The notes: a model not told the origin generated them from the sequence alone. Numbered from the stretch's first letter, positions 11,737 to 23,673 are shown. The stretch: 64,000 bases of DNA from Coprinellus micaceus (GCA_951394405.1 OX596338.1:1550001-1614000); one strand, 5' to 3'. A program made the numbers and translations.

Positions 11737-13978
11737 ATGTTCGCTGCCGCCAGACGGCCTGCGAGCCTTGCAACGAGGCAGCTCGCCAGGTTCTCTACCC
11801 AGGCACCCCCACCTCCTCCCCCAGCTGGAGGCGCATGGATTCTACGCGCCAAGGCAGCGGCCAAGTACACAGGCCTCTTCGCACTCTCCACCGTCGTCGG
11901 TGTCGGTGCGCTCGGTGCAGGCATTCTCATCCACGATGCATGCACATACAACGAGAAGCACGTTGACCGTGTCCCTGTGCACCCCTTGGCTTTGAATCCC
12001 GAGCGAGGGGGGCCAAAGAACCTCCCGGTCGCGCGAATTCAGGTCGACGATGAAGAGGACGACGAGGCGAAACGGCTTTTGACCAGGCCAAGACTCGTCA
12101 TTGTCGGAGCGGGCTGGGGAGTGCGTGCATTCAGTTCTCTCAATCAACTCTCCGTCTAACACGAGGCCAGGCGATGGGTGTGCTCAGCACGGTTGCCCCA
12201 GGGGATTACCATGTCACGGTCGTGTCCACCGATACCTTCACAACGTTTACGCCCTTGCTACCCTGTGTGTAACCCCATCTCTCCAGGAAGCCCCATTCTA
12301 AAGCTTCACTTGCAGCTGCCGCTGTTGGGACAGTCTCTGTCCGTTCGCTCATTGAACCCATTCGCAAAATCGTTGCTCGCCTCCGCGGTCATGTCATTGT
12401 TGGGAAAGCGACGGACCTCGTCATGGGTGAGCGCCTCCTCGAGGTCCAGACTTCTTTCAATGGCAAGACGGACACCATCTACGTGCCCTACGACAAACTG
12501 GTTATCGCTGTTGGCTCTTCATCCAGCACCCATGGAGTCCCAGGCTTGGATAATTGCTTCCAGTTGAAGACGATTGGAGATGCGCAATCTATTAGGAGGC
12601 GCATCATAGGTATGTCGTCATGATTTGGGTCCACAACGCAAGCTAATTCACCTCTATAGATAACTTCGAACAGGCCAGCTTACCCACTACCACCCCAGAG
12701 GAGCGACGACGATTGCTGAGCTTTGTTATCTGCGGTGGTGGGCCAACCGGTGTGGAAACCGCCGCGGAAATCTACGACTTTTGCCAGGAGGACATCGTGA
12801 ATTACGTCAGTACCTTCCGCTTAGCACGCACTCGACCGGGATATGCTAACAATATCTCATTATAGTTTCCCAAGATTTGCAGGAGCGAAGTATCCATTCA
12901 CGTCATCCAGTCACGCGAGCACATCCTCAACACCTACGCGGAAGGAATCTCCAAGTTTGCTGAAGAGAAGTTTGCCAGGGACCAAGTCAACCTCGTTACA
13001 TCTGCTCGGTAAGCCCTTTCACTCGTCGCCGACGCTCTTTCCGTTCTCGTCGTCTGACTAGTACCCTTAAGTGTCGCCGGCGTTACCCACGACTCGGTTC
13101 TCTACACTGTCAAGGAAAAGGATGAAAATGGAAAGACGGTCACCGTACAACACTCGATACCCACCAACTTTGTCCTCTGGTCCACCGGAATTGCCATGAA
13201 CCCGTTCACCGCTCGCGTCGCTAGTCTGCTCCCCAATCAGGCTCACAAGAAGGCTATCGAAACCGACGCTCACTTGCGAGTGCTCGGCTCTCCCAAGGGA
13301 GACGTCTACGCCATCGGTGACTGCGCTACTATTGAAACCTCGCTCATCAACCACTTCAACGCGCTTGTGGAAGAATGCGACAAGGACTCGAACGGCAAGA
13401 TTGACTTTGGAGAATGGGAAGATATGGTTACAAAGATTAAGAAGCGGGTACCCATGGCGGAAGACCACCTTGCCCAAGTCAAGGAGCTCTTCCAGCTTTA
13501 CGATACCGACTCGGACAACTCTCTTTCCCTCAACGAACTCTTTAAACTCCTCGAGGAAATCGGTAACAGGCTCACCTCCCTCCCTGCCACCGCCCAAGTC
13601 GCTTCGCAACAGGGCAAGTACCTCGGCAAGAAACTCCATAAACTCGCGCGCAAAGTCAACATCGCGCCCTCCCCCGTCAACGATACCAGCAAAGCCGTCT
13701 CCACCACTTCCCTCCCCTCAAGCACTTTACGCCCCGCCTTCCCGAACGACGACGAGGTCTGGAAGCCGTTCAAGTACCTGCACTTGGGGAGCTTAGCGTA
13801 TATTGGGAACGCGGCGGTGTTTGACTTTGGGCAGTACCAGTTTATGGGCGGGTTAGTTGCGATGTATGCGTGGAGGAGTATCTATTGGAATGAACAGGTG
13901 GGGACGAGGACGAGGGCGTTGTTAATGTTTGATTGGGTTATTAGGGGGATTTGGGGGAGGGATTTGTCGAGGTTGTAG
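11737..13978 (+). CDS. NDE1: External (Ca2+-binding) mitochondrial type II NADH dehydrogenase
   Basis: Rotenone-insensitive NDH-2 oxidises cytosolic NADH on the outer face of the inner mitochondrial membrane and passes electrons to ubiquinone without pumping protons. Six exons (11737-12120, 12171-12264, 12316-12609, 12660-12805, 12866-13008, 13072-13978) join in frame to 655 residues. The protein starts with an Arg-rich presequence, then a TM segment (TGLFALSTVVGVGALGAGIL). It has an FAD fold (VIVGAGWGAMG), the FTPLLPSAAVGT substrate loop and an NADH fold (FVICGGGPTGVETA). Inserted before the C-terminal domain are two EF-hand loops, DKDSNGKIDFGEWEDM and DTDSDNSLSLNELF, with canonical ligand spacing. 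This places it in the Ca2+-regulated external class (plant NDB, Neurospora NDE1-like). Confidence 0.95.
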
Positions 13979-14229
13979 TGCAACCTTCTGAATATATTGT
14001 ATACCGAACCCTAGTTCTTGATTCCCCTCTTCACGGACTCTATTTTCATACCGTACATACCTCACGTGCTTAACTCGCTCCTTTACATTCTTCGATGAAC
14101 ATTCTGGAGGGTATTATGATATCCTCTTACCAGACTGGATATCTTGCACTTTATGCAATGACTTACTGAAACCAGAGCATTTGTTCAAATGAAGTGTCAT
14201 CTCGAAGCAACATAACGACCCTTCAGGTT

Positions 14230-16111
14230 TTACTCGTCCCCAACCCACTTCCACACCCTAATCCCACCCCTCCTCTCATCCTCCCCTTCCCACTCTCTCC
14301 CCCTCTTCCACACCTCCCTGTACCCCTTCTCCTCCAGCACCCCTTTCACGCCCCTCTCCTCCCGCAACAGCTCCCCAAACATAATGAAGTGCTTCGGCCA
14401 CTCGTGCTTCCAGTCCTGCACCCCCGGCTGTCCTGGCTTCGACCGCGAGAAAAGCGAGGGCGGGAAGGCCGCGTCTACGTGGGGAGGGAAGTGATTTTGG
14501 AGGTAAGAAGTGGGGTTGGAGAAGAAGACGTTTGTTTGGTCGCGGTAGGAGGAGAGGTTTTGGGGCCTATTCGAGGAGGGAAGAGGAGGTTCGCAGCCCA
14601 GTGCCCAGATTCGACCGGGGACCTCTGCAAGGACGGGGCGGTGGATGTAGGCTTGCCCAGGTGTGGAGTGGCAGGGCATGAGGAAGCCGATTGTGTCGGT
14701 GAATGGTATCGTTGATTTGGCAGTGGAAGCGGGGAGAGGCAGGGAACGGATGTAAGAGAGTACGGTGATGGGTGCACTGCAGTAGAAGAGGACGATGTAG
14801 AGTGATATGGGAAGGGTGAGTAGGAGGAGGGCGAGGTGTGAGCGTTGGATTGGGAGGGAGGATATTGTGAGGAGGCGGTTGGATTGGGGAGACTTGGCGT
14901 TTGAGGCGGGTTTTCTGGGGGTGGACTTTCCCTTGGTCTTGTCGCTTCGGTCTGGCTTTCTATTGGACGTGCCGAGTTCGACAAGAGACTTCGCCGCGAA
15001 GATATAGAGGAGTGGTAGCACTGGATGGATGAACCTCCATTCCTTGTGCCCTGCAAAGGAATAGACGCCCACGAACCACACAACCGCACCGAACATGTTC
15101 TCCAGCGCGACATGCCTCGTCGGCGTGTTTCTTCGCTGCAGGGTCGTATACACGCCGTGAAGCACGAATGGCAGAGCAGTGGTGCATAGGATGGGAAGAG
15201 CCTGGGTAAGATAGTAGTGCCAGGGGTTGCTACCGTAGAAGAGGGACACTGAAGAGAAGTTGGTGAGGATAAAATTGAGGGGTGTGGAAATGGGGCGGTT
15301 GTAATAGAGGGTGTCGATAACAAACAGGGTACTGATCGAGGCAACGCCTGCGGTTAAGAGGTTGCGCGTGAAGGCGTATGCTAGGGAGGTGTACCGGCGG
15401 AGGGACCAGAGGAGTTTCCCGTAGAGGAATACCCAGAGGATGGCGTTTGTGGGGCGGATCATACACGCGAGGGCGCTGAATAGGATAGTGTATTGGAGTC
15501 GGTCACTAAATACGCGAACGGGTAAGCTTGTGTGACTTGCAAAGGGGGATTGGAAGCTCACGCGTTGTACATGACGTGAGGGCTCAAGTTTGAGCTGGCG
15601 TCCCATGGGTAGTACGCGAACGCCAACGCGGAAAGCGAGGTTTCCAGTGAGTTGGATAGGGAACGTGACAACGCAAGCGCGTTGAAGAAGCCCGTAAGAG
15701 ACAGGAAGACTGCCGTCTCAACATAGTCTCGCCCTAGGACGCGGAGAGCCAGCTCGGAGATACCGGCGTCTGTGCCTGCAGCAAGTACCCCATGCAATAT
15801 TTTGGGTGCTGTAATCTTTGTTGGGTCAGACGATCATTCCACTGTGAAGTGAGGACACGTACCAGTAGAGCATCGAACCTGTGCAATCCTGTCACCTTGA
15901 GCACCCAATACACGGGGATATTGAGTGCAGGATAGATGATGCTTCGGATGGGGTTCTCAGCACACCATTCCCAGGTGAGGTCGCCATATCCAAAGACGGC
16001 GTGGTGGGCGGGCTCTAGCGCCTGGAAGTACTCATCTGGCTGGAAGACCGTCCTCGTCAGCAGGGCGATGAGGACGCGGACGAGGACGGCTGCGGTGGTG
16101 GTAGACTGCAT
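14230..16111 (-). CDS. GPI10: GPI mannosyltransferase III (PIG-B/Gpi10), GT22 family
   Basis: ER multi-pass enzyme that adds the third mannose (alpha-1,2) from dolichol-P-mannose to the GPI anchor precursor. Three exons (15863-16111, 15562-15815, 14230-15505) join in frame to 592 residues. The first luminal loop has the GT22 signature FQPDEYFQALEPAH, with the acidic pair needed for catalysis, followed by GYGDLTWEW. Many hydrophobic segments follow, and the luminal FYGSNPWHYYLTQALP and SFAGHKEWRFIHPVLPL motifs are typical of PIG-B. The C-terminal 150 residues are a soluble tail with PCHSTPGQ, as in Gpi10. Alg9, the closest alternative, lacks this tail. Confidence 0.93.
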
Positions 16112-16410
16112 CCTGGGATGAATTCAATACGTTGGAGTGTACATGGTCAGTAATTGAGTGTATTGACGTGTTTGTTCATTATTGCTGTTACTGCGAATGA
16201 TTGATGTGTGCTCCTTGAACCCGAACCACGACCACGACCCACGTCGCCGCCGGTGTCTGCTCGCTGCCAGGTATGTCGCCCACCCGCACTCGTCCATATC
16301 CTTCCCGCTTCCCCTCATCCCTCTCCTGTCCTCCTCAGACTCTCCCCTCGAACCACCCGGACTCGCATCCCCAAATCCCAAATCCAAACCCTCCCGATTT
16401 TGTACACTAA

Positions 16411-17824
16411 ATGGGCATCTCAGACGCTGATTCAAACCGCAAGAGGTCTCGTTCGCCGTCAGACTCTGAGCAGCAGAAGAGCGCCAAGCGCCCAAACACC
16501 GGTACTACATCCTCGTCGGATGTCCACAGTACGAATCCTGTCTCTCGCTCTCCTTCCGCAGCCGACGTGACCATGACCCCTTCTTCCACTACCTCGCCAA
16601 AAACAGACGACGCCAAGTCCAAAGACTCTAATGGTGCAAAGAAAGATGCCAGCAATGGCGCGACAACCTCTGCAGAGCCATCCTCGTCAACCGGCGGCGC
16701 CCCAACCCAGGCCTCTGCACACATCCAGATGAGGTGCCTCATCGTCACCCAGGACGCTTCCATCATCATTGGAAAGGGCGGTTCTCACGTAAACGAGATC
16801 CGCGAGAAAAGCGGCGCCCGCGTCATGGTATCCGAGAGCATTCCCGGGAACCCTGAGCGCATCCTCAACGTGTCCGGTCCTCTCGATGCTGTCTCCAAGG
16901 TCAGTGAACCACGCCCTCCCTAACCTCGCCTCGCCCTGACACCATCTCAGGCGTTTGGCTTGATCGTTCGAAGAATCAATGATGAGCCCTTCGACGTGCC
17001 TTCTGTTCCAGGGAGTCGAGCTGTCACCATCAAGTTCATGATACCCAATTCGCGGATGGGGTCAGTCATCGGCAAGGCGGGCTGCAAAATCAAAGAAATC
17101 CAAGAAGCAAGTGGGGCACGTCTAAACGCAAGCGAAGGCATGCTGCCGGGTTCAACTGAAGTAGGATCACCTCTCCGCTATCAATAGTTCCTAATCTGAC
17201 TCTCCCTTTCTAGCGCGTCTTGAGCGTTGCAGGCGTAGCGGACGCCATCCACATCGCCACCTATTACATTGGCACCATCCTCATCGAGGCGAACGAGCGT
17301 CTGCCATCGTCGGGAGGCTCATCCTACAGGCCGGCACCCTCCACCTCCTCCAGCTCTCGGCGTACGCAATACGGCGGGGGCTCGTCCTACGTTCCCGGAC
17401 CCTACCCCCCTCCTGGCCCACCAGCACCAGGGCCGGGATATGGTGCCCCTCACAACCCCCCTCAACAGCCCATGCAAACGCAGCAGATCTACATCCCCAA
17501 CGGATTGGTCGGCTGTATCATTGGCAAGGGTGGGAGTAAGATCAATGAGATCCGCAATATGAGCGCGAGCCAGATAAAGATCATGGAGCCAGGCGCAGGA
17601 GCTGACGGTGCTCCCGGAGGCACGGAGGGCGAGAGGTTGGTCGTCATTACTGGCCAACCGGCCAACGTTCAAATGGCGATTCAACTGTTGTACCATGTAT
17701 GTGGACCGTTGCTCTCTTCACAAGTGAACTGCCGACTGACTCATACCTTGTCTAGCGTCTGGAGCAGGAGAAGCAGAAGCAGCTCCGTGCGCAGCAGCAG
17801 TTGACTGAGGGCGGCAGCAACTAG
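16411..17824 (+). CDS. Triple-KH-domain RNA-binding protein (PCBP / Hek2-Pbp2 type)
   Basis: Poly(C)-binding-type protein with three KH domains, expected to bind mRNA and control stability, localisation or translation. Four exons (16411-16899, 16951-17160, 17214-17696, 17756-17824) join in frame to 416 residues. The N-terminal 100 residues are a disordered Ser/Thr/Lys tail. The three GXXG loops are IIGKGGSHV (KH1), VIGKAGCKI (KH2) and IIGKGGSKI (KH3). The linker between KH2 and KH3 is Pro/Gly/Tyr-rich (PGPYPPPGPPAPGPGYG). The last small exon encodes a Gln-rich helix that ends EGGSN. In yeast the nearest relatives are Pbp2 and Hek2/Khd1. The start at 16411 is the first ATG of the frame, 299 bp from the divergent GPI10 start. 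Confidence 0.93.
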
Positions 17825-18926
17825 TGATGGAACTAGTGCGCTGGGTCCCCTCTCCAAGTCAACTCTTCCACCTCTATCGCACGCCCCCCATCTCCATTCG
17901 ATTTTCTTTTCTTGTACTGTACATATCCATGTCACCTCTGTATATGGTGCTCACTATATGGTTTCCCTCCCTTGAATTTGGATGATGCCAAGGTGTCCTT
18001 TATTCTCTCTCTCTCCTTCATCATCCTGCATCCATCTCGCTAACTCTAACATGTTTGTCCTTAATGTTGTCGCTGCATGCTATCCATTGCTTTCATGTTG
18101 TGGCCTATCCCCCACTCACTCATTTGCACTCGGGCTATCGTTCCATTGTACAATTGTCTTATCCAGGTCGTCATAAACTGTGGTCGCTTCCAATAATTGA
18201 ACCTCCATGCATTCGCTGTCTTTGAAAACGAGTGTCTGTTCTATTTTGATTCGTTTCTATTCAGAGTTCGAGGCAGACCAGGGCCTCTCCTCCCATGTAT
18301 ATTATGGTACCTGGCGTTCGGATATGGTAACTACGTACATGAGAACGTTGGAGAGCGATGAAAGCGTGGTCCGAGTAAGCATGGAGCAGAGCAGTGGGTT
18401 GTTAGGTAGAGTCGTAATGTGTGGATGCCATGACGGGAAAGCGGTATGTATGAGGGAAAGTCTATAGGTGCGGTACAGGAGATGCGGGATGTACGAGGGC
18501 CCCAGGCCGTCAAGAAAACTAGAGAGCGATGACGGTTTCGACGAGGGAACAGCATTAGAAAGCGATGTAGACAGCAGCAAGTGACAGATAAGTAGATAGC
18601 GGCAGACAGCGATTTTGGGTAGTGAGAAGCAAAGGTAATGAAAGCGGAGAGTGGAAGGAAGCAGCTTGGGTCGGCAGAACAATGGGAAAGCAGGTGGGGT
18701 GGAAGTTTAGATCTGAGTGCGGTATAGTCCGAAGAAGGAGAAGTGAGAGAAGTGAGATAGGGACGTCGAAAGTTTAGTTCGAGAAGCAGGGTGGGGAGAG
18801 CGATGGATGGAAAGCAGGGTTCAAACAGATAACAAGACAGAGCGAAGAGCTGGAGTTCGGAGAAAGCAATGGGAAAGCAGGACGACGGGAACTTTTGAAC
18901 GAAAGCACGGTGCGGGTTCCGCCCGC
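17825..18926. other. Long intergenic stretch between converging genes
   Basis: 1.1 kb between the KH-gene stop and the annotated stop of the DUF7918 gene. The KH-gene side is pyrimidine-rich and includes a short (TC)n run near 18004-18015. The minus strand carries a 600-nt stop-free frame (18331-18930) with CT-rich composition. It could be 3' UTR or an extra exon of the DUF7918 gene (see Findings). Confidence 0.5.
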
Positions 18927-20725
18927 TCACTCACCAAGCAACGCCCCCCGCACATTCTGCGTCGCACCCACCGTCCTCGTCCTCCTCGCCTTCGCCACCG
19001 CCTCCCTCCGTTCACTCTCATGGTCCCTCACATCATCGTCATCAAAGTCGACATGTCTCGGGCTGGGAGTTGTGGCATCTGACAGGGCGCCCATAGACGG
19101 TACAGCAGCCAATCCGCTTGTGGTGATCTTCCTCCCCTGCGTCTGGGTAGTGGCGTCTGGAACCCAGTAGAATCCCTGGGGGACCCCAGGATGGTTAGGG
19201 AATGGGAATGTGGGTGCCATACCCGGGAGAGGGGCGGGGCCTACACCGACGGGTGTTCCGGCCAGGCTGCCCGGGTAGCAATAGTATGGGTAGACCCCCG
19301 AAAGGCCTAGTGTGGACGTTGGCGCGGCTACGGGTACGGCTCCGGGTGGTAGAGGTGGGGCCGCGTTCAGAGTGAGGCTGGGAACGCGAGACTGCGAGGG
19401 CGTGCGCGGGAGGAGGAAGAGGTTCTGCCCACTTCCACCTGAGTTGGGAAGGTAGGGGTTGAAGGTTTGTATTGACGGAACGGAGGTCCTCCGACCTTCT
19501 TGGGGCAGTTCGGCTGGTTGGGGGGCGGCGGGTGTGTGAGATGTAGATTGCGGCTGAGAAGCGTACGTTGAGGAAGGAGATGAATGGTCGGAATAGGGTA
19601 CAGGCGTGGGGTAAGGAGACGAGGGCGTTGGAGCAGACTGCATGTAGGTCTGTGCACGGTAGTAGCTAATTGAGCGGCGGAGATCGCTGGAGGGCGTGCG
19701 TTGGCTCGGACTCGGAGCGTAGCCATGACCCAAGGCCGTCTGGTCACCCAACACAGGTCCTGACAGTCGCGATTTCTTTGGCGGGCTCGGGCTGTCGCAG
19801 GGATTGTCGATCGCGAGAGGAGGGAGAGTGCCCGAGGCGCGCCGTTTCTCGCCCAACCTCGGCTTTGCCGTTGTTGATGCGGACGCCCGCCGTGAAGGTG
19901 CGGTTTTCCTCTTCTCGGCGATACCTTGCGCTTCGAGGAAAGAACGCGTACGGTAGCGGAATACAAAGGATACGTGCGTCGAGGGATGTGGTGAGTTGTC
20001 CGGTGTTGGGTCGTATGGAACGCATTTCCATGTGCGAGGATATTGGGGCTTTGCTGCATCGTCTACTGGTCCGAGGCTATGTAAAGTCAGGGCGCGTCAA
20101 GAGTGTTCGCAGTGCTGGCTCAGGATGACCACGTACCCGACACATAGGTCTCCAGCTTTCCGGTTCCCTGATACGCTCTCCTGTAGCTTGTCCACAACGT
20201 TCGCTGGGGCATCCTCGATTCGCCGTACCCTCTTGATCTTGAGTACGATGGTGCCAACATGACTATTCGAATCCTCTCCGCTGCCCGCTATAGGACGTGG
20301 TTGAGCAAGGAGGTGACGTTGGAAGGATTGGAGCAGACGCACTGCTCTCTGGAACCTGCATGAACTTGAAGGGCCTTTCCCGCAATGGATCTGCCCTAGC
20401 TCCCGAGCGCGACGCAATCCCGTCCCCTAATAGAAACCGCCCTGGGACCGAGATTCCATCCAAGGATATGTACGAGCACGTATCGACCTGGCCGCCGTGG
20501 TCTTTCCACCAGACCGTGAATTTCTGAAACGCGCAGTCGCGCTCGTTAGTTAGGCGGGTGCACTTTCCAGCGATGTGGCGTCTCCAATGCATTACACACC
20601 TTGCCTTCCTCGCCAGGGATCCAGCACGACACACGGTGGTCCTCCTCGTCCACTGCGACAAGGTACTCCGGTAGCGCCTCGTCGTCTACCGTTATCCATG
20701 CAGAGAACCCTCTGTGTGCAAGCAT
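18927..20725 (-). CDS. DUF7918-domain protein with long disordered C-terminus
   Basis: Basidiomycete-expanded family of unknown function. Four exons (20600-20725, 20343-20523, 20137-20287, 18927-20076) join in frame to 535 residues. The N-terminus MLAHRGFSAWITVDDEALPEY matches the usual DUF7918 opening. The beta-rich domain continues with CWIPGEEGKKFTVWWKDH and RPFKFMQVPE, then GTIVLKIKRVRRI. It closes with STHVSFVFRYRTRSFLEAQGI near residue 210, where DUF7918 domains normally end. The remaining 320 residues are Pro/Ser/Gly-rich and disordered. The start ATG (20725) was chosen for its match to family N-termini. The stop codon lies inside a GGTGAGTGA donor-like sequence, so an extra spliced 3' exon is possible. 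Confidence 0.8.
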
Positions 20726-21078
20726 GCAGGTCCCTCGTCGGTTTGCGATCTGCCTCCAGCTTAACCCGACCCAACGTGGTGCTAATTAGCTGTAAGTCCG
20801 GGGTTTGTATGACTGGTATGCGTTTCAAGCGTTTCAGGGCGTCAAGAGTGGTGAAATGAGGGCTGAATCCAGTATCCAATCAGCCTGTATCATGTCAGAG
20901 TTGGAAAACACGGACCTGGGCCAAGAGGAAGGATCGGGATGGCCACCGCGCTGAAGAGAGGACCAGCGAAAGCTCAACTTGAGTGATCGCGGCAATTGAT
21001 TCCGCTGATCCAATCAAATGAGTCTAACGCGATCGAGAAGCCACGTGAAAGTCACGCTCGCCAGCTTTCGGACGCGAA
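20726..21078. other. Divergent promoter region, DUF7918 / AP endonuclease
   Basis: About 350 bp between divergent genes. Several short open frames cross it, but none resembles a protein. I see no clear promoter motif. Confidence 0.45.
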
Positions 21079-22463
21079 ATGCTGCGTCTTGCCCGCTCCC
21101 ACCTGTCACTTGCTCGCCTTGCACGCCTTGAAGTACTACCTCCTGCTCACATATATCTCAGTATGCCTCCAAAAAGAACAGCGGCCATGAAGGCTTCAGG
21201 CTCCAAGCGCAAGATCGAGGAAAGGGACACGGATAATGAGGAAGAGACCCAACGCGTCGAGTCACAGTCAACCGCATCGGGTTCCAAAGGCTCCCTCAAG
21301 CGGACAAAGACAGAATACTTCCAGAATGGCCAGCCAAAGAATAAAGTTCTGCCAGTCAAGATTGCGTTCGAGAAGAAGGCAGAGGGCACGCTGAGGATTG
21401 CGACGTGGAATGTGTGCGGGTTCGCTGCGAGCCAGAAGAAGGTACGTTCGACGTTCATAAAGACGAGGCGCCCGCTGAAATCGATTTGTGTAGGGCTTCA
21501 AATACTACGTCGAAGCAGAAGATCCTGATATCCTCGTTCTCACCGAAACCAAGGTCAGGAGGTTGACAGATTCTGTCCCAACGAACACCATCGACATGAT
21601 ACCCATATCTCTAGGTAAACGACGTCCCAATGGACCTCGCCCTCAAAACCCGATACCCCCACCAATACTGGTCTATCTCCAGCAAGAAAGGCTACTCTGG
21701 CACCGCCATCCTTTCCAAGGTGGAACCTATCACCATCACCAAGACCCTGCCTGGGCACCCCAACGCTGACTTGTGCAAGGGCCGAATCATCACACTCGAA
21801 TTTGAGAACGCATACGTGATTGGCACGTATGTGGTGAATGCTGGGCAGGACTTGAAGACGCTCCCAGCGAAGGAGGAGTGGAATAGGCATTTTGAGGCGT
21901 ACCTGCGGGATCTTGACACTAAGAAGCCAGTTATCTGGACAGGTGACTTGAACGTTGCGCCTACTGCCATAGGTCTGGCTTCCACACCTCTTCGCTCCTT
22001 GCTCTGACTGACTGGGCAACGTAGACCTCGCCAACTCAAAGAAAGCCTACAACAAGCAGGCTGGGCACACCGAATCCGAAATAAGCGCATTTAAACGTAC
22101 CCTCTCCCACCCCGACGACGAGTCCGCGGCCACGTTCACGGACGTCTGGCGTCAGCTGCATCCTGAGTTGCAGCACTACACGTACTGGAGCTATCGTTTC
22201 AATTGCCGCGAGAAGTGTATTGGGTGGAGGCTTGATATGTGTACGTACACATTCCCGAGTCCGAGTTGGGGTTTGCTGACCATGAACGTCCGTAGTTGTG
22301 TTGAGCGAACGGATAGCGGAGAAGGTGAAGTTGGTAAGTACCATTCGCTTAACCCTGGTTGGCATGCTGATGAGGAGCTTTTCAGTGCGAAATTCGAGAC
22401 GAGATCTATGGCGCCTCGGACCACTGCCCGCTGGTAATGGACATCGACGCAAGTGTACTTTGA
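21079..22463 (+). CDS. AP endonuclease, ExoIII/APE1 type
   Basis: Base-excision-repair enzyme that cuts the backbone 5' of abasic sites. Six exons (21079 or 21163 to 21441, 21494-21553, 21615-21972, 22025-22240, 22296-22333, 22386-22463) join in frame. The catalytic motifs of the exonuclease III fold are all visible: TWNVCGF, LTETK (metal-binding Glu), WTGDLNVA (Asp and Asn), RFNCREKCIGWRLDMFVLS and YGASDHCPL (catalytic His). From the ATG at 21163 (MPPKRTAAMKASGSKRK, an NLS-like start) the protein has 342 residues. An in-frame ATG at 21079 adds 28 residues rich in Leu and Arg that look like a mitochondrial presequence. Both starts may be used. Confidence 0.93.
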
Positions 22464-22741
22464 TAGGTACCATCCCATTCACCCTCTTCCCGCAAGTACT
22501 TTTCCGCTTCCGCCCTCCGCGCCCTCCATTCCCTTGGCCTGGCTCTCTCCTCCGCCCCGCCAACTCTCTTACCTTCCACGCACTGACATTGCCCCCTTTT
22601 GGCCTCTTGCCCTTCTCTCGCATCCTCCTCTCATCTCTCCCTTCCCACTGCTGCCTTCTCTCCTCTCCCCCCCTGCTTTCCTCCTCCTCTTCTCTTTCTT
22701 CTCTTCGCCTTTGGGCGTCGTTGTACAATTTACCCTCATCA
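22464..22741. other. Pyrimidine-rich spacer between AP endonuclease gene and tRNA-Phe
   Basis: About 280 bp, strongly C/T-rich on the + strand (many CTCCTC and TTCTCT blocks). It holds the 3' UTR of the AP endonuclease gene. No gene is seen. Confidence 0.5.
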
Positions 22742-22814
22742 GGGGGCATAGCTCAGTTGGGAGAGCAGTAGACTGAAGTTCTAAAGGTCCTGCGTTCGAT
22801 CCGCGGTGCCCCCA
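22742..22814 (+). tRNA. tRNA-Phe (GAA anticodon)
   Basis: 73-nt cloverleaf. The acceptor stem GGGGGCA pairs with TGCCCCC, followed by discriminator A at 22814. The D arm has GCTC/GAGC with the A-box-like TAGCTCAGTTGG. The anticodon loop CTGAAGT carries GAA, and the T arm CTGCG/CGCGG encloses TTCGATC (B box). No intron is present. The anticodon stem has a G-A mismatch at its outer pair. A run of six T follows at once. Confidence 0.93.
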
Positions 22815-22820
22815 TTTTTT
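22815..22820 (+). terminator. Pol III T-run terminator of tRNA-Phe
   Basis: Six consecutive T residues directly after the discriminator base, the usual RNA polymerase III stop. Confidence 0.8.
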
Positions 22821-23149
22821 GCTTCTTCCTCCTCTTTTTCACGCCTACCAAGGTGGGCGCTTACCAGATCTTGCGCCCCGACACCCCATACACGGCCCCG
22901 TGTATATGGAAAGATGGTTTGGAGAGGGACGTCAAAATATTTTTGTTTCCACGTTGCACTCCCCTACCCTCTCATCCCCCGCCTACACCACCCTACACTC
23001 GCTGTATGTGCAGGAACTTCAGGAAGCAATTTTAACGCAACAAGGCTGATGTACGAGCTGTGGAAGCGGTCCCGCCGCCCGCTCTAGATTTTGACTCATT
23101 CCTGTCGGCGCTTCCTAGCAATCAGCCTCTTACACTCTACCTATCTCAC

Positions 23150-23673
23150 CCCCGCGTCGATTCTTGAAATCAATGTGAGCACCCTCCAGCTCGCAATCAC
23201 CCGCCACGCGCGCCGAAATCGTCAAAGAGCTCATGCGTCGCAGGGCCGCAAACACTATCTTACCCATCTCGCAACTCCCATTCGAATTCCCCTCGCGTAT
23301 TTTCCTAGAGAGCCTGCCATCCCCGGGTCCTTGTCCCAACCCCATTCAACCCCGGTTAGCGCGTTCAGTCCAGTGCGGTCTTGACACATCTATGGCCCAC
23401 CACGTCGAGCCGGAAAGGGGATGGGGTGGGAAACGGGCGGCTATTCAGAGGGTGGGGAAGGATGAGGGGTGCATCCGACCTGTGCCACGTCTGTCATTCG
23501 TGGAGAGCAGGCGTGCGATGGAGCCCATAGATGTGGAATCCATCCAGATTGACGGGAACACCAGCTCAGAGTTCCTTGATTTCATGGTCAAGCTACGGGT
23601 GGCGGGGGACTGGCCTATTTACTTCAACGTTCGAGATGCACCCACCCTAGCTGAGGAGAAAGTCGCCAAGTGA
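23150..23673 (+). pseudogene. Degenerate F-box-type gene fragment
   Basis: An open frame at 23233-23673 begins with ANTILPISQLPFEFPSRIF followed by LESLPSPGP. This resembles the F-box core of basidiomycete F-box proteins (LPxEIxSRIFLxCLPSPGP). The preceding region in another frame (23150-23230) reads like the N-terminal helix of such proteins (LQLAITRHARRNRQRAHA), which implies a frameshift. A later segment reads GDWPIYFNVRDAPTLAEEK. There is no credible start and no continuation, so it is most likely a decayed fragment. It lies between two tRNA genes. A rapidly evolving real gene with unseen introns is the alternative. Confidence 0.4.
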
